From Jiella sonneratiae (GTDB lineage Bacteria; Pseudomonadota; Alphaproteobacteria; Rhizobiales; Rhizobiaceae), in NCBI RefSeq assembly GCF_017353515.1, contig NZ_JAFMPY010000004.1, forward strand, positions 124,001 to 188,000: 64,000 nt of DNA, written 5' to 3'. The notes below the pieces were generated by a model. The model worked only from the letters and a program-made list of their open reading frames with translations. It ran no database searches and was not told where the DNA came from. Positions 52,559 to 62,594 of this stretch are shown here, one piece after another; within the stretch, counting starts at the first letter, position 1, and the number at the start of each line of letters is the position of its first letter. Made by a program: the position numbers and the translations under genes.

Positions 52559-53020
52559 ATGACTGACAAACGCCCGTTCCGTTTCGCCGTTTTGGCCGTT
52601 GCCGCGGCCACGATCGTCGCCGTGCCGGCGGTCGCCGCCAATCTCGACGCCATCAAGGCGCGCCAGGAGCTGATGAAGAAGAACGGCAAGGCGACCAAGG
52701 CGGGCGCGATGATCCTCAAGGGCGAGGCGAAGTTCAGCCCGGACAAGGCGACCGAGATCTTCACCGAGATGCACGAGGTCGCGATGAAGTTCGGCGACTA
52801 TTTCCCCGAAGATTCCAAGGAAGGCGGCAAGACCGAGGCGGCCCCGGCGATCTGGCAGAAGCCGGACGATTTCAAGGCGGCGCTGGTCAAGTATCAGGAG
52901 GACACGAAGGCGGCGCTCGATGCGGCCCCGAAGGACGAGGACGCCTTCAAGCAGCAGTTCGGGATGGTGACCCAGAACTGCAAGAACTGCCACGAGAAGT
53001 TCCGCCTCGACGACAAGTGA
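52559..53020 (+). CDS. Cytochrome c' / c-556 (class II cytochrome c)
   Basis: A 153-residue periplasmic cytochrome. A signal peptide ends at about 'VPAVAAN' (residue 27). The four-helix-bundle pattern of class II cytochromes closes with the haem site C141-x-x-C144-H145 ('NCKNCHEKFR'). M39 in 'RQELMKKNG' is placed to be the sixth ligand, as in c-556-type members, while true cytochromes c' lack it. It may carry electrons or bind NO. The ATG at 52559 has GGGAG; an upstream in-frame GTG at 52511 would add a non-signal-like leader. Confidence 0.9.
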   Translation: MTDKRPFRFAVLAVAAATIVAVPAVAANLDAIKARQELMKKNGKATKAGAMILKGEAKFSPDKATEIFTEMHEVAMKFGDYFPEDSKEGGKTEAAPAIWQKPDDFKAALVKYQEDTKAALDAAPKDEDAFKQQFGMVTQNCKNCHEKFRLDDK

Positions 53021-53155
53021 GCCCGGCGCCTTCGGGCGACGCGCCTTACCCCGGAGCCACACGCGCGGACCACGCAATTATATCGGACGGGCCGGTTCGC
53101 CGCCGGCCCGTCTGCGCGCTCAAAGAATGCCCGCGGCAGCGCCGGCAAGGCGGCG

Positions 53156-53386
53156 TCACGGGCCGGGCGGCTTCGGCTTGCCGGCATCGAGGTCCACCAT
53201 CACCGTCGCCAGCTGTTTCGAGCCGCAGCGGCAGCGGAAGAACGCCGCCGCCAGATGCACCGGCAGGTCGTCGCGCAGGCCCCGCGGCAGAAGGCCGACC
53301 GGCAGGAACGTTGTGTGCCGGCAGGCGACGCAGCGCACTTCCAGCCACAGGCGCCGGCGGCGCAGATCGGCGATGGTCAGGAACAC
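53156..53386 (-). CDS. Small CxxC zinc-ribbon-like protein
   Basis: A 76-residue protein with GTG start and a very good GGAGG site six bases upstream. It opens 'FLTIADLRRRRLWLEVRCVACRHTTFLP' in outline, containing one CxxC pair, and later 'FRCRCGSKQLATVMVDLD', a second Cys pair; together they can bind zinc. I recognise the pattern 'IADLRRRxLWLEVRCxxC' as recurring in small rhizobial proteins of unknown function. It is located between the convergent cytochrome gene and the I78 lipoprotein gene. Confidence 0.7.
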   Translation of the reverse strand: MFLTIADLRRRRLWLEVRCVACRHTTFLPVGLLPRGLRDDLPVHLAAAFFRCRCGSKQLATVMVDLDAGKPKPPGP

Positions 53387-53584
53387 CGGAACCTCCGAGA
53401 TGTTCCTTATTTGTTCCAGTCGCCGCGGGCGACTCGATTCTTCGGTCGCGACGAAAACCCGCAGGAGCGGGCGGGGTGGTGGGTGCGGGCAGCCGGCCGC
53501 GCAGGAGCAGGGCAGGGCAGGGCACCGGCCGCGCGGCCGATGCCCGTCGTCGTCGTCCCTGTCCGGAAAGCCGGAGCGCGGCGC

Positions 53585-53986
53585 TCAGCCGCAGCGCACC
53601 GCGGTGATCCGGTTGCGGTCGTCGGTATCGAGGTCGAGCCGCCCGGCGACGAATTCCTGCGTCACCGGCTGGCCGGGATAGAGGATCCGGACCGTTTCGG
53701 CTCCGGTCGCCTCCTTGGCCTTGTCGACGGCGACGCTGGTGGCGAGTTCGCCGACGAGGAATTGCGCCGCCGCGGCATTGCAGCTGCCGGCGCCGCCGCC
53801 TGCCGAGGCGACCGGTGCCGCGCCGCCGGGCGCGGCGAGAAAGCCTCCCCCGGCGCCGCCGCCGGCCGGCGGCAGCGGCGTGTTCGCTGCCGGCGGCGGG
53901 GTGGTGATGCGGCCGCTGCCGCTCGAGCAGGCGCCGGCCGCGAATGCGGTGACGACGATGGCGGCGGTGGCAAGTGGTTTCGGCAT
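53585..53986 (-). CDS. I78-family peptidase inhibitor-like lipoprotein
   Basis: A 133-residue secreted lipoprotein with lipobox 'AAGAC' (C20). A Gly/Pro/Ala-rich linker (about 25-67) follows, and then the I78/elastase-inhibitor-like domain: 'KAKEATGAETVRILYPGQPVTQEFVAGRL' in outline, ending 'ITAVRCG'. C69 and C132 may form a disulfide. Family members inhibit serine proteases in the periplasm; here the role is inferred. AGGAGAAAGG precedes the ATG. It lies downstream of purN-purM on the same strand (140-bp gap) but is likely separate. Confidence 0.83.
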   Translation of the reverse strand: MPKPLATAAIVVTAFAAGACSSGSGRITTPPPAANTPLPPAGGGAGGGFLAAPGGAAPVASAGGGAGSCNAAAAQFLVGELATSVAVDKAKEATGAETVRILYPGQPVTQEFVAGRLDLDTDDRNRITAVRCG

Positions 53987-54126
53987 GGTCGTGCCTTTCT
54001 CCTGTCGCGTCGCTTCTTCGGGGTGGTGAGGGCTGAAATCTCGGGGCGGTGGTGATCCCTTGGCGGCGTGCCGGGCGCGGCGCGGCGCGGTTGGCCGGAG
54101 CCGCCGCGGGTTCGTCTCCTTCGCGG

Positions 54127-54837
54127 TCAGTTCTGCCTGGCGTCGGGCGAGACGAGCATCTGCGGGGCGCGGGCGGCGAAGGCCGGCTCCTGCCCGTCGT
54201 CCGGAACCAGCGGCGCGCGCCTGCGATAGGCCGCCTGGCCGTTGACCATCCTGACGTCGCCCGTCAGCATCATCTTCAGGGCGTGGGGGTAGAGCCGGTG
54301 CTCGGCGCGCAGCAGCCGGTCGGCGAGGGTTTCGGCGGTGTCGCCCGGCTCGATCGCGATCGCCGCCTGGGCGATGATCGGGCCCTCGTCCATGCGCTCG
54401 GTGACGTAGTGCACGGTGCAGCCGTGGACGCGCATGCCGGCGGCGATCGCCCGCGCATGGGTGTCGAGGCCGGGAAAGAGCGGCAGCAGCGAGGGATGGA
54501 TGTTGATCATCCGGCCCTCGAAGCGCCGCACGAAATCGGGCGTCAGGAGACGCATGTAGCCGGCGAGGCAGATGACGTCGGGCTCCACCGCGCCGAGGAC
54601 GTCGAGGACGGCGCGCTCGTGCGCCTCGCGGCTCGCAAAGTCCTTCTGGTCGACGGCATGGGCGGCGATGTCGTAGCGCCGCGCCGTCTCCAGCCCCTTG
54701 GCGTCGGGCCGGTTGGAAAGGACGGCCTTCACCTCGCCGGGAAAGTTCGGATCCATGCAGGCGGCGATGATCGCCCCCATGTTGGAGCCGCGACCGGAAA
54801 TCAGGATCGCGATGCGCTTTCGCTGCGGCCCGGTCAT
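54127..54837 (-). CDS. purN: Phosphoribosylglycinamide formyltransferase PurN
   Basis: A 236-residue GAR transformylase. It uses 10-formyltetrahydrofolate to make FGAR in purine synthesis. It opens '[18 protein letters not shown]', with the family motif '[20 protein letters not shown]' in outline near 110 (catalytic Asn and His) and Asp in '[14 protein letters not shown]'. It overlaps purM by four bases (ATGA) so the two are coupled. The C-terminal extension after residue 190 ('[13 protein letters not shown]') is common in Rhizobiales. Confidence 0.96.
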   Translation of the reverse strand: MTGPQRKRIAILISGRGSNMGAIIAACMDPNFPGEVKAVLSNRPDAKGLETARRYDIAAHAVDQKDFASREAHERAVLDVLGAVEPDVICLAGYMRLLTPDFVRRFEGRMINIHPSLLPLFPGLDTHARAIAAGMRVHGCTVHYVTERMDEGPIIAQAAIAIEPGDTAETLADRLLRAEHRLYPHALKMMLTGDVRMVNGQAAYRRRAPLVPDDGQEPAFAARAPQMLVSPDARQN

Positions 54838-55901
54838 CGCCGCGACAGCCCGCCGCGGAAGGTGACGCCGGGCCCGCTGCGCGGTTCCAGCCGGCCGAGC
54901 GGCACCACCGTCTCGCCGGCCGCCTCGAGCATCGCGGCGGCGCCCGCCGCCTCCTTTTCCGAGACGACGACGACCATGCCGATGCCGCAGTTGAAGGTGC
55001 GCAGCATCTCCGCCTCGGCGATGCCGCCCGCCGACTGCAGCCAGGAAAACACCGGCGGAACCGGGAAGGCGAGGTCGATCGCGGCGGCAAGATGATCCGG
55101 CAGGACGCGCGGGATGTTCTCGACGAAGCCGCCGCCGGTGATGTGGGCGAGCGCCTTGATGCCGGCGCCGCCGCGTAGCGCCGAAAGCAAAGGCTTGACG
55201 TAGATCCGGGTCGGGGCGAGCAGCGCCTCGCCCAGGCTGCGTTCCGCCTCGAAGGGGGCGGGAGCGTCGTAGGAAAGCCCGCTCGCCTCGACGATGCGCC
55301 GTACCAGCGAATAGCCGTTGGAATGCACCCCCGAGGAGGCGAGGCCGAGGACGACGTCGCCGGGGGCGAATTCATCGGTCTTCGGCAGCAGCGTGCCGCG
55401 CTCGGCGGCGCCGACGGCAAAGCCCGCGAGGTCGTAGTCGCCCTTGGCATAGAGGCCCGGCATCTCCGCCGTCTCGCCGCCGAGCAGCGCGCAGCCGGCG
55501 ATCCGGCAGCCTTCGGCGATGCCCTTGACGACGGCGGCGCCCTCCGCCGGATCGAGATGGCCGGTGGCGTAGTAGTCGAGGAACAGGAGCGGCTCGGCGC
55601 CTTGGACGACGAGGTCGTTGACGCACATCGCCACGAGATCGATGCCGATCGTCTCGTGCCGGCCGGTCTCGATGGCGATCTTCACCTTGGTTCCGACGCC
55701 GTCGTTGGCGGCGACGAGAATCGGATCAAAAAATCCCGCCGCCCTGAGATCGAACAGCCCGCCGAACCCGCCGATCTCGCCGTCGGCTCCCGGCCGCGCC
55801 GTCGCGCGCACATGCGGCTTGATCCGCCGGACCATGTCGTTGCCCGCGTCGATGTCGACGCCGGCGTCGCGATAGGTCATGGATTTGTGATTGTCTGCCA
55901 T
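54834..55901 (-). CDS. purM: Phosphoribosylformylglycinamidine cyclo-ligase PurM
   Basis: A 355-residue AIR synthetase, the ATP-dependent ring closure after PurL. Hallmarks are 'GGFGGLFDL' near 43, '[14 protein letters not shown]' near 63, '[22 protein letters not shown]'-like segment near 85 (here with '[10 protein letters not shown]'), and '[11 protein letters not shown]' near 141. All typical PurM blocks are intact. The ATG at 55901 opens '[21 protein letters not shown]' in outline. It is divergent from the CDP-alcohol transferase gene, with 218 bp between that should hold both promoters. Confidence 0.97.
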   Translation of the reverse strand: MADNHKSMTYRDAGVDIDAGNDMVRRIKPHVRATARPGADGEIGGFGGLFDLRAAGFFDPILVAANDGVGTKVKIAIETGRHETIGIDLVAMCVNDLVVQGAEPLLFLDYYATGHLDPAEGAAVVKGIAEGCRIAGCALLGGETAEMPGLYAKGDYDLAGFAVGAAERGTLLPKTDEFAPGDVVLGLASSGVHSNGYSLVRRIVEASGLSYDAPAPFEAERSLGEALLAPTRIYVKPLLSALRGGAGIKALAHITGGGFVENIPRVLPDHLAAAIDLAFPVPPVFSWLQSAGGIAEAEMLRTFNCGIGMVVVVSEKEAAGAAAMLEAAGETVVPLGRLEPRSGPGVTFRGGLSRR

Positions 55902-56119
55902 GCGCCCCGTGCCCCGTTCCAGCCGGAGTTGACACGATCGGGGAGCGCGAGCAAGACCCGCGGGATGGTCGAGGCTCTCTCAGGCGCCGTCGAAACGGTC
56001 CGGGCAGGTTGCGTCGCTGCCGGCGGCAGTGTCCGGCCGGCGCCGCCGCCGGCCCTTGAAGGAGAGCGCGCGCCGCTCCTTGCCGCGGCGGCCTCGACGC
56101 TGCAGCGGGCGGGGGCGCC

Positions 56120-56686
56120 ATGACGATACCGAACCTCATCTCGATCGCCCGGCTGCTCGTCGTCCCGGTGATGATCTGGGCGCTGATCGACGGCCGCTTC
56201 GCCGTCGCCTTCTGGCTGTTCGTGATCGCCGGCGTCTCCGACGCCGTCGACGGCGCCATCGCCCGGCATTTCAATCAGCAGTCGGCGCTCGGCCTCTATC
56301 TCGATCCGATGGCCGACAAGGCGCTGCTGTCGACCGTTTACATCGGCCTCGCTTTGTTGCAGCGGCTGCCCGACTGGCTGGCGATCGCCGTCGTCAGCCG
56401 CGACGTTCTGATCGTCGCCGCCTTCATGCTCTCCTACGTCATGGGCCTGCCGGTCGCGGTGCGGCCGCTCTTCGTCTCCAAGCTGACCACGGCCGCCCAG
56501 ATCTGTCTCGCCGCAGGCGTCCTCGGCGAGGCGGCGCTCGGCGTCCGCCTCGGGCTCGTCACCGATCTTCTCGTCGGCCTGACGCTGATCTTGACCGTCG
56601 CCTCGGCCACCGCCTATCTCGTCGACTGGCTGCGCCACATGGCCTCGCCCCACGAAACGTCTCAGGGAGACAGCGAGGATCCATGA
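56120..56686 (+). CDS. CDP-alcohol phosphatidyltransferase
   Basis: A 188-residue integral membrane enzyme carrying the full CDP-alcohol motif (D-x2-D-G-x2-A-R-x8-G-x3-D-x3-D), read as 'DAVDGAIAR' then 'GLYLDPMAD', residues about 54-79. It transfers a phosphatidyl group from CDP-diacylglycerol to an alcohol; in this neighbourhood rhizobia carry a PgsA/cardiolipin-synthase-like paralogue. The exact acceptor is not deducible. Its TGA overlaps the ATG of the next gene, so it is co-translated with the AI-2E family protein. Confidence 0.88.
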   Translation: MTIPNLISIARLLVVPVMIWALIDGRFAVAFWLFVIAGVSDAVDGAIARHFNQQSALGLYLDPMADKALLSTVYIGLALLQRLPDWLAIAVVSRDVLIVAAFMLSYVMGLPVAVRPLFVSKLTTAAQICLAAGVLGEAALGVRLGLVTDLLVGLTLILTVASATAYLVDWLRHMASPHETSQGDSEDP

Positions 56687-57849
56687 CCGACAGGAGCGCG
56701 CCGATCCGGCGCCAGATACTGTTCTGGAGCGTCGCGGCCATCGTGGCGATCCTCCTGTTGTGGCTGTTCTCCGGCATCCTCCTGCCCTTCGTCCTCGGCA
56801 TGGTGATCGCCTATTTCCTCGACCCGGTGGCCGACTGGCTGGAGCGCCGCGGCATTTCCCGGCTGTGGGCGACGGTGCTGATCCTCGGCCTGTTCACGCT
56901 GGTCTTCGTCGGCGTCATCGTCATCCTGGTTCCGGTGATCGCCGGCCAGATCGGCGGGCTCGCGGCCCGCGTGCCGGACTATATCGAGCGTCTCCAGGCG
57001 CTGGTCGAAAGCCTCCGATCGAGTTCGGTCGGGCGCCTGCTGCCGGAGGGCGAGGCCAATCTCAAGCAGGATCTCGGCAAGCTGGTGAGCGAGGGCGCCA
57101 GCTTCCTGTCCTCCTTCGTCGCCTCGCTCTGGTCGTCGTCGCTCGCCGTCGTCAATTTCGTCTCGCTCTTCGTCGTCACCCCGGTCGTCGCCTTCTACAT
57201 GCTGCTCGACTGGGACAAGATGGTCGCCGCGATCGACGACTGGGTGCCGCGCCAGCATGTCCACACCGTCCGGCGCCTCGCCCGCGACATCGACCGCTCG
57301 GTCGCCGGCTTCCTGCGCGGGCAGGGCAGCGTCTGCCTGATCCTCGGCACATTCTACGGCCTCGGCCTGTCGCTGGTCGGCCTGAACTTCGGGCTCCTGA
57401 TCGGTCTCTTCGCCGGCCTGATCTCCTTCATCCCCTATGTCGGCTCGATCACCGGCCTCGTCGTCTCCGTCGGCGTGGCGCTGGTCCAGTTCTGGCCCGA
57501 CTGGCCCTGGGTCGTCGCCGTCGTCGCGGTGTTCCTCGTCGGCCAGTTCTTCGAGGGCAACATCCTGCAGCCGAAGCTCGTCGGCGCCTCGGTCGGGCTG
57601 CATCCGGTGTGGCTGATGTTCGCGCTGCTCGCCTTCGGCGCGCTGTTCGGCTTCGTCGGCCTCTTGATCGCCGTCCCCTCGGCCGCGGCGGTCGGCGTGC
57701 TCGTGCGTTTCGCCCTCACCCGGTATCTCCAGAGCGAGATGTATTTCGGCCGCGAGCCGACGCATGAGGAGACCGAGATGATCGAGAACGACATCGTCCC
57801 GCCGGCGCTGCCGCCGCGGCCGGGGGCCGGTGCCGGGCCGACGGTCTGA
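56683..57849 (+). CDS. AI-2E family transporter (PerM-like)
   Basis: A 388-residue membrane protein of the AI-2E exporter/PerM family with about eight hydrophobic helices. Landmarks are 'FVLGMVIAYFLDPVADWLERRG' in outline near 36, 'FYGLGLSLVGLNFGLLIG' near 225, 'ISFIPYVGSITG' near 248 and 'FFEGNILQPKLVGASVGLHP' in outline near 288. The substrate is unsure; PerM proteins have been linked to osmotic or sodium ion transport and to autoinducer efflux. It overlaps the CDP-alcohol transferase by four bases and lies 9 bp before hdaA, giving a conserved three-gene unit. Confidence 0.9.
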   Translation: MTDRSAPIRRQILFWSVAAIVAILLLWLFSGILLPFVLGMVIAYFLDPVADWLERRGISRLWATVLILGLFTLVFVGVIVILVPVIAGQIGGLAARVPDYIERLQALVESLRSSSVGRLLPEGEANLKQDLGKLVSEGASFLSSFVASLWSSSLAVVNFVSLFVVTPVVAFYMLLDWDKMVAAIDDWVPRQHVHTVRRLARDIDRSVAGFLRGQGSVCLILGTFYGLGLSLVGLNFGLLIGLFAGLISFIPYVGSITGLVVSVGVALVQFWPDWPWVVAVVAVFLVGQFFEGNILQPKLVGASVGLHPVWLMFALLAFGALFGFVGLLIAVPSAAAVGVLVRFALTRYLQSEMYFGREPTHEETEMIENDIVPPALPPRPGAGAGPTV

Positions 57850-57858
57850 GGCGCGGCC

Positions 57859-58527
57859 ATGGCGAGGCAACTGCCGCTCGAGCTTCCGCACCGCCCGTCC
57901 TATTCCCGGGACGACCTCGTCGTCTCGGAGGCGAACCGGCTGGCCGTCGGCGCGATCGACGCCTTCCCCGACTGGCCGCATCCGGTGGTGCTGATTTCCG
58001 GGCCGCCCGGCTCCGGCAAGAGCCACCTCGCCGCGGTGTTCGCCGCCGAGGCGGGAGGCGCCACGGCGCGGCGCGACGGCGTCGGCGCGATCCTTGCCGA
58101 AAGGCCGTTCCTCGGCGTCGTCGACGACGTCGATCGCGGCGGCCTCGACGAGGCGTCGCTCTTTGCCCTCGTCAATGCGGCGCGCCTCGGCGGCGGCTCG
58201 CTGCTCTTGACCAGCCGCGTCCTGCCCGCGGCCATGGCGATCCAGACGCCGGATCTGCGCTCGCGCCTCGCCGCCGCGACGACCGTGCCGCTCGGCGCGC
58301 CGGACGACGCGCTCCTGACCGGCGTCCTCGCCAAGCTGTTTTCCGACCGCCAGATCGAGGTCGAGCCCGGCGCGCTCGCCTATCTCGTCGCCCGCATGGA
58401 GCGCTCGCTCGACGCGGCGCGCCGCATCGTCGCCGAGATCGACCGCGAGGCGCTCTCGGCCAAGCGGAAGGTGACGCGGCCGCTGCTGCGCCGGGTGCTC
58501 GACGAGGGGGGATGGCTTTTCGGCTGA
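57859..58527 (+). CDS. hdaA: DnaA-related replication regulator HdaA
   Basis: A 222-residue DnaA-like AAA+ protein. 'QLPLEL' at residues 4-9 is the beta-clamp binding motif of Hda. Walker A is 'GPPGSGKS' (48-55) and Walker B 'FLGVVDDVD' near 88. HdaA works with the DNA polymerase clamp to convert DnaA-ATP to DnaA-ADP after initiation. It is shorter than DnaA and lacks the DNA-binding domain IV, as expected. It is followed 67 bp downstream by ppk1. Confidence 0.92.
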   Translation: MARQLPLELPHRPSYSRDDLVVSEANRLAVGAIDAFPDWPHPVVLISGPPGSGKSHLAAVFAAEAGGATARRDGVGAILAERPFLGVVDDVDRGGLDEASLFALVNAARLGGGSLLLTSRVLPAAMAIQTPDLRSRLAAATTVPLGAPDDALLTGVLAKLFSDRQIEVEPGALAYLVARMERSLDAARRIVAEIDREALSAKRKVTRPLLRRVLDEGGWLFG

Positions 58528-58594
58528 CCGCGCCATGTCATCCTGGCGTCTTTTCAAAAAGCTAGCTCAAGGTCCGGTTCATGGGGGTGGAACG

Positions 58595-61063
58595 ATGAGC
58601 GACGACGAAGGCAACGGCATTTCGGACCGTGGACCGGCAGGCGCCGGCGAGGCGAAGGAGCGCGGCACCGAAACCGTGACCGCGACCGCCACCCGGCGCC
58701 GCAGGCCGGTCGCCGCGCCGGCCAAGGGCGAGAGCCGCGCGCCGGGCGCCGGCGGCAACGGCAAGCCCGGCCGCCGCGCTGCCGCCGCGTCCGCATCCGC
58801 CACGGCCGGGCCGACGGCCAGCGAAGTCGCCAGCAGCGCCGAGGCGCTGGTCTCCGAGGCCGCGATGATCCTCGCCGACGTCGCGGTGACGCCCCCGCCG
58901 GCGCCGCGCCTGACCCAGGAGGCGGCGGAACTGCCGGCCGACCGCTACATCAACCGCGAACTCTCCTGGCTGCAGTTCAACCGCCGGGTCCTCGAAGAAT
59001 CCCAGAACGAGAACCATCCGCTGCTCGAGCGCGTGCGCTTCCTGTCGATCTCGGCCGACAATCTCGACGAGTTCTTCATGGTCCGCGTCGCCGGCCTTGC
59101 CGGCCAGGTGCGCGAGAAGCTGCCGGTGCGCTCGATCGACGGCCTGACCCCGCAGGAGCAGCTCGACCGGATCCTCGAGGAGGTGACCGGGCTGCAGAGC
59201 GAGCAGCAGGCCTCGCTGGCGGGGCTGGTCAAGGCGCTGCGCGCCGAAAAGATCATGATCGTCGGCGCCGGAGACCTCAGGGGCGAGGACCGGGCCTGGC
59301 TGCAGAAGGTCTTCGAGGAACGGATCTTCCCGGTGCTGACGCCGCTGTCGATCGACCCGGCGCATCCGTTTCCCTTCATCCCCAATCTCGGCTTCTCGAT
59401 CGCGCTTTCGCTGGTGCGCGAGCGCGATTCCGCCGGCATGAACGCGCTGCTGCGCCTGCCGGTCGCGCTGCAGCGCTTCGTCGAGATGCCGGTGACGGAG
59501 GACGGCGTCGTGCGCTTCGTGCCGATCGAGAGCGTCGCGGCGCTGTTCATCGGCAAGCTGTTTCCCGGCTATCGGGTGAAGGGCTCTGGCACCTTCCGGA
59601 TCATCCGCGACTCCGACATCGAGGTCGAGGAGGAGGCGGAAGATCTCGTGCGGCTGTTCGAGAGCGCCCTGAAGCGGCGGCGCCGCGGCTCGGTGATCCG
59701 CATCGAGTTCGATTCGGTGATGCCGGAAGCGCTCCGCAACTTCGTCGCCGGCGAGCTCGAGGTGCCGCAGGCCCGCATCTCGGTGATGGACGGCATGCTC
59801 GCCCTCGATTCCATGTCGCAGCTCTGCCGGCTGGATCGCGACGACCTGAAGTTCCAGCCCTACATCCCGCGCTTTCCCGAGCGCATCCGCGAACACAACG
59901 GCGACTGCTTCGCGGCGATCCGCGAGAAGGACATCGTCGTCCACCACCCCTACGAATCCTTCGACGTCGTCGTGCAGTTCGTCCGTCAGGCCGCCGCCGA
60001 TCCGAACGTCATCGCCATCAAGCAGACGCTCTACCGCACCTCCAACGATTCCCCGATCGTGCGCGCTTTGATCGACGCGGCCGAGGCCGGCAAGTCGGTG
60101 ACGGCGCTGATCGAGCTGAAGGCGCGCTTCGACGAGGAGGCGAACATCCGCTGGGCCCGCGACATGGAGCGGGCCGGCGTCCAGGTGGTGTTCGGCTTCA
60201 TCGAGAAGAAGACCCACGCCAAGCTCTCGCTCGTCGTGCGGCGGGAGGAGGGGCGTCTCGTCAGCTTCTGCCACATCGGCACCGGCAACTACCATCCGAT
60301 CACCGCCAAGATCTACACCGACCTCTCCTACTTCACCGCCGATCCGGCGGTGACCTTCGACGTCGGCCTCGTCTTCAACTACATCACCGGCTACGCCGAG
60401 CCCTCGGAGGTCCGTCGGCTCGCCGTCTCGCCGGTGACCATGCGCTCGAAGATCATCCGCCACGTCGAGGACGAGATCGCCCATGTGAAGGCGGGGCGGC
60501 CGGGCCAGATCTGGATGAAGATGAACTCGCTCGTCGACGCCGCGGTCATCGACGCGCTCTACCGCGCGAGCCAGGCCGGCGTCGAGATCGACCTCGTGGT
60601 GCGCGGCATCTGCTGCCTGAAGCCGCGCGTTCCCGGCCTGTCCGACAACATCCGCGTCAAGTCGATCGTCGGCCGCTTCCTCGAACACAGCCGGATCTAC
60701 TGTTTCGGCAACGGCCAGGGCCTGCCCTCGGACAAGGCGGTCGTCTATCTCGGCTCGGCCGACATGATGCCCCGCAATCTCGACCGCCGGGTGGAAGTGC
60801 TGGTGCCGCTCACCAATCCCACTGTCCACAGCCAGGTGTTGTCGCAGATCATGCTGGGCAATATCCTCGATAACCAGCAGAGCTGGTCGGTGGCGGCGGA
60901 CGGATCGTCGCGCCGCATCGTTCCCTCGCCGGGAGAGCAACCTTTCAATGCCCAGCGGTATTTCATGACCAATCCCAGCCTCTCGGGCCGGGGGAAGGCG
61001 CTGAAGACCGACGCCCCCCGGCTGATTGCCAGACAGAAGGCGGAGCATGGCCGATTTGACTGA
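58595..61063 (+). CDS. ppk1: Polyphosphate kinase Ppk1
   Basis: An 822-residue polyphosphate kinase that makes polyphosphate from ATP. The phospho-acceptor His is H541 ('KKTHAKLSL') and the second catalytic His is H698 ('[11 protein letters not shown]'). Both are exactly 106 residues later than in the E. coli enzyme (435 and 592), so the core is of standard length behind a roughly 106-residue N-terminal extension rich in Ala, Gly, Arg and Pro. The core opens '[20 protein letters not shown]'. The start at 58595 has GGGGGTGGAA; an ATG at 58535 would add 20 residues. It overlaps ppx. Confidence 0.94.
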   Translation: MSDDEGNGISDRGPAGAGEAKERGTETVTATATRRRRPVAAPAKGESRAPGAGGNGKPGRRAAAASASATAGPTASEVASSAEALVSEAAMILADVAVTPPPAPRLTQEAAELPADRYINRELSWLQFNRRVLEESQNENHPLLERVRFLSISADNLDEFFMVRVAGLAGQVREKLPVRSIDGLTPQEQLDRILEEVTGLQSEQQASLAGLVKALRAEKIMIVGAGDLRGEDRAWLQKVFEERIFPVLTPLSIDPAHPFPFIPNLGFSIALSLVRERDSAGMNALLRLPVALQRFVEMPVTEDGVVRFVPIESVAALFIGKLFPGYRVKGSGTFRIIRDSDIEVEEEAEDLVRLFESALKRRRRGSVIRIEFDSVMPEALRNFVAGELEVPQARISVMDGMLALDSMSQLCRLDRDDLKFQPYIPRFPERIREHNGDCFAAIREKDIVVHHPYESFDVVVQFVRQAAADPNVIAIKQTLYRTSNDSPIVRALIDAAEAGKSVTALIELKARFDEEANIRWARDMERAGVQVVFGFIEKKTHAKLSLVVRREEGRLVSFCHIGTGNYHPITAKIYTDLSYFTADPAVTFDVGLVFNYITGYAEPSEVRRLAVSPVTMRSKIIRHVEDEIAHVKAGRPGQIWMKMNSLVDAAVIDALYRASQAGVEIDLVVRGICCLKPRVPGLSDNIRVKSIVGRFLEHSRIYCFGNGQGLPSDKAVVYLGSADMMPRNLDRRVEVLVPLTNPTVHSQVLSQIMLGNILDNQQSWSVAADGSSRRIVPSPGEQPFNAQRYFMTNPSLSGRGKALKTDAPRLIARQKAEHGRFD

Positions 61064-62570
61064 GGCACCCGCGCTCGGCCGGCTTCCGGGCATGACGCCG
61101 GTCGGCGTCATCGACATCGGCTCGAACTCCGTGCGCCTCGTCATCTACGAGGGGCTCGCGCGTTCTTTGACCGTGCTGTTGAACGAAAAGGTCCTGAGCG
61201 GCCTCGGCAAGGGCCTCGCCCAGACCGGCCGGCTCGACGGCCAGTCGGTCGAGAGCGCGCTGGCGGCGCTGAAGCGCTTCGCGCTGCTGTCGCGCCAGGC
61301 CGGCGTCGGCGAGCTCTACCCGATTGCCACGGCCGCCGCGCGCGAGGCGCAGAACGGGCCGGACTTCATCGCCGCGGCCGAGGCGGTGCTCGGGCGAGCG
61401 ATCATCATCCTGTCGGGTGCCGACGAGGCGATCGGCGCCGCCCACGGCGTGCTCGCCGGCTTTCACCGGCCCGACGGCATCGTCGGCGATCTCGGCGGCG
61501 GCAGCCTGGAGCTCATCGAAGTGACGCCGGAAGGGCTCGGGGAGGGCATCACCACCCCGCTCGGCGGTCTGCGCCTGCGCGATCTTTCCGGCGGCGACCT
61601 CGGCAAGGCCCAGGCGATCGCCGACAGCCACGTCTCCGCCTCGACGCTCGCCGGCCGGGGCGACGGGCGGTCGTTCTTCGCCGTCGGCGGCACCTGGCGC
61701 AATCTCGCCAAGCTGCACATGGAGCAGCAGAACTATCCCCTGCACGTCATGCACGCCTACGAGATGCCGACGGCGGGCATCGACGGCTTTCTCGATGCGG
61801 TGATCCGTTCCGACCCCGAGAAGCTGCCGGGCATCGCCGCGGTGTCGAAGTCCCGCCGCGCCCTGCTCGCCTACGGCGCCGTCGCGCTGAAGAGCGTCGT
61901 GCGCTTCGTCAAGCCGCAGAAGATCGTGCTGTCGGCGCTCGGCCTGCGCGAGGGCTTCCTCTACGAACGTCTTTCGCCGGAGGAGCGGGCCAAGGATCCG
62001 CTGATCGAGAGCGCCTTCGAGCTCGCGCTCCTGCGCTCGCGCTCGCCGCAGCATGCGCGCGAGATGGTCGACTGGTCGCGGCGCAGCTTCGAGGCGCTCG
62101 GCATCGACGAGACCGCCGAGGAGGAGCGGCTGCGCGTCGCCGCCTGCCTCCTCGCCGACATCGGCTGGCGCGCCCATCCCGACTATCGCGGCAAGCAGGC
62201 GCTGTCGATCATCGCTCATGCGGCGATGCCGGCGGTCGACCACCGCGGCCGGGCGTTTCTCGGCCTCACCAACTTCTACCGCCACGAGGGCAGCCTCGAG
62301 CAGCAGCATATTCCCGAGCTCGAGACCCTGGCCGGCGAGCGCCTGCTCAAGCGGGCGCAGATCCTCGCCTCGCTGTTCCGCGTCACCTATCTGATGACCG
62401 CCTCGATGCCGGGCATCCTCGACCAGTTCAAATGGGCGCAGGACCCGCGCGGCGGCTTCACGCTGGTGCTGCCGGCGCATCTCGCCGATCTCGTCGGCGA
62501 GCGGCCGGAGGGGCGCCTGCAGCAGTTCGCCAAGGTCGTCGACAAGACGCTGCGGATGGAGGCGCGCTGA
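61047..62570 (+). CDS. ppx: Exopolyphosphatase / guanosine pentaphosphatase Ppx
   Basis: A 507-residue actin-like ASKHA phosphatase. The phosphate-1 motif is '[15 protein letters not shown]' near residue 19 and the phosphate-2 motif '[13 protein letters not shown]' near 149. An additional C-terminal helical HD-like region runs from about 310 ('[20 protein letters not shown]'). It hydrolyses polyphosphate and possibly pppGpp, opposing Ppk1. The ATG at 61047 lies inside the end of ppk1 (17-bp overlap), so the pair is coupled. It converges on the pentapeptide-repeat gene, with 24 bp between stops. Confidence 0.94.
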   Translation: MADLTEAPALGRLPGMTPVGVIDIGSNSVRLVIYEGLARSLTVLLNEKVLSGLGKGLAQTGRLDGQSVESALAALKRFALLSRQAGVGELYPIATAAAREAQNGPDFIAAAEAVLGRAIIILSGADEAIGAAHGVLAGFHRPDGIVGDLGGGSLELIEVTPEGLGEGITTPLGGLRLRDLSGGDLGKAQAIADSHVSASTLAGRGDGRSFFAVGGTWRNLAKLHMEQQNYPLHVMHAYEMPTAGIDGFLDAVIRSDPEKLPGIAAVSKSRRALLAYGAVALKSVVRFVKPQKIVLSALGLREGFLYERLSPEERAKDPLIESAFELALLRSRSPQHAREMVDWSRRSFEALGIDETAEEERLRVAACLLADIGWRAHPDYRGKQALSIIAHAAMPAVDHRGRAFLGLTNFYRHEGSLEQQHIPELETLAGERLLKRAQILASLFRVTYLMTASMPGILDQFKWAQDPRGGFTLVLPAHLADLVGERPEGRLQQFAKVVDKTLRMEAR

Positions 62571-62594
62571 GCGGCCGGCACACGCTCCCGGCGC

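Noticed and set aside
53418-53434. Perfect 7-bp hairpin AGTCGCC-GCG-GGCGACT as terminator of the I78 lipoprotein gene
   Set aside because: It lies about 150 bp past the stop and is not followed by a T-run on the minus strand, so a terminator call is not supported.
53585-55450. 621-codon frame covering the I78 lipoprotein and part of purM/purN antiparallel frames
   Set aside because: Only the last 133 residues are a real gene with signal peptide and ribosome-binding site; the rest is out-of-frame purN/purM.
58562-61144. 860-codon minus-strand frame opposite ppk1
   Set aside because: It lacks recognisable motifs and mirrors the ppk1 codons; strand bias and catalytic residues support ppk1 alone.
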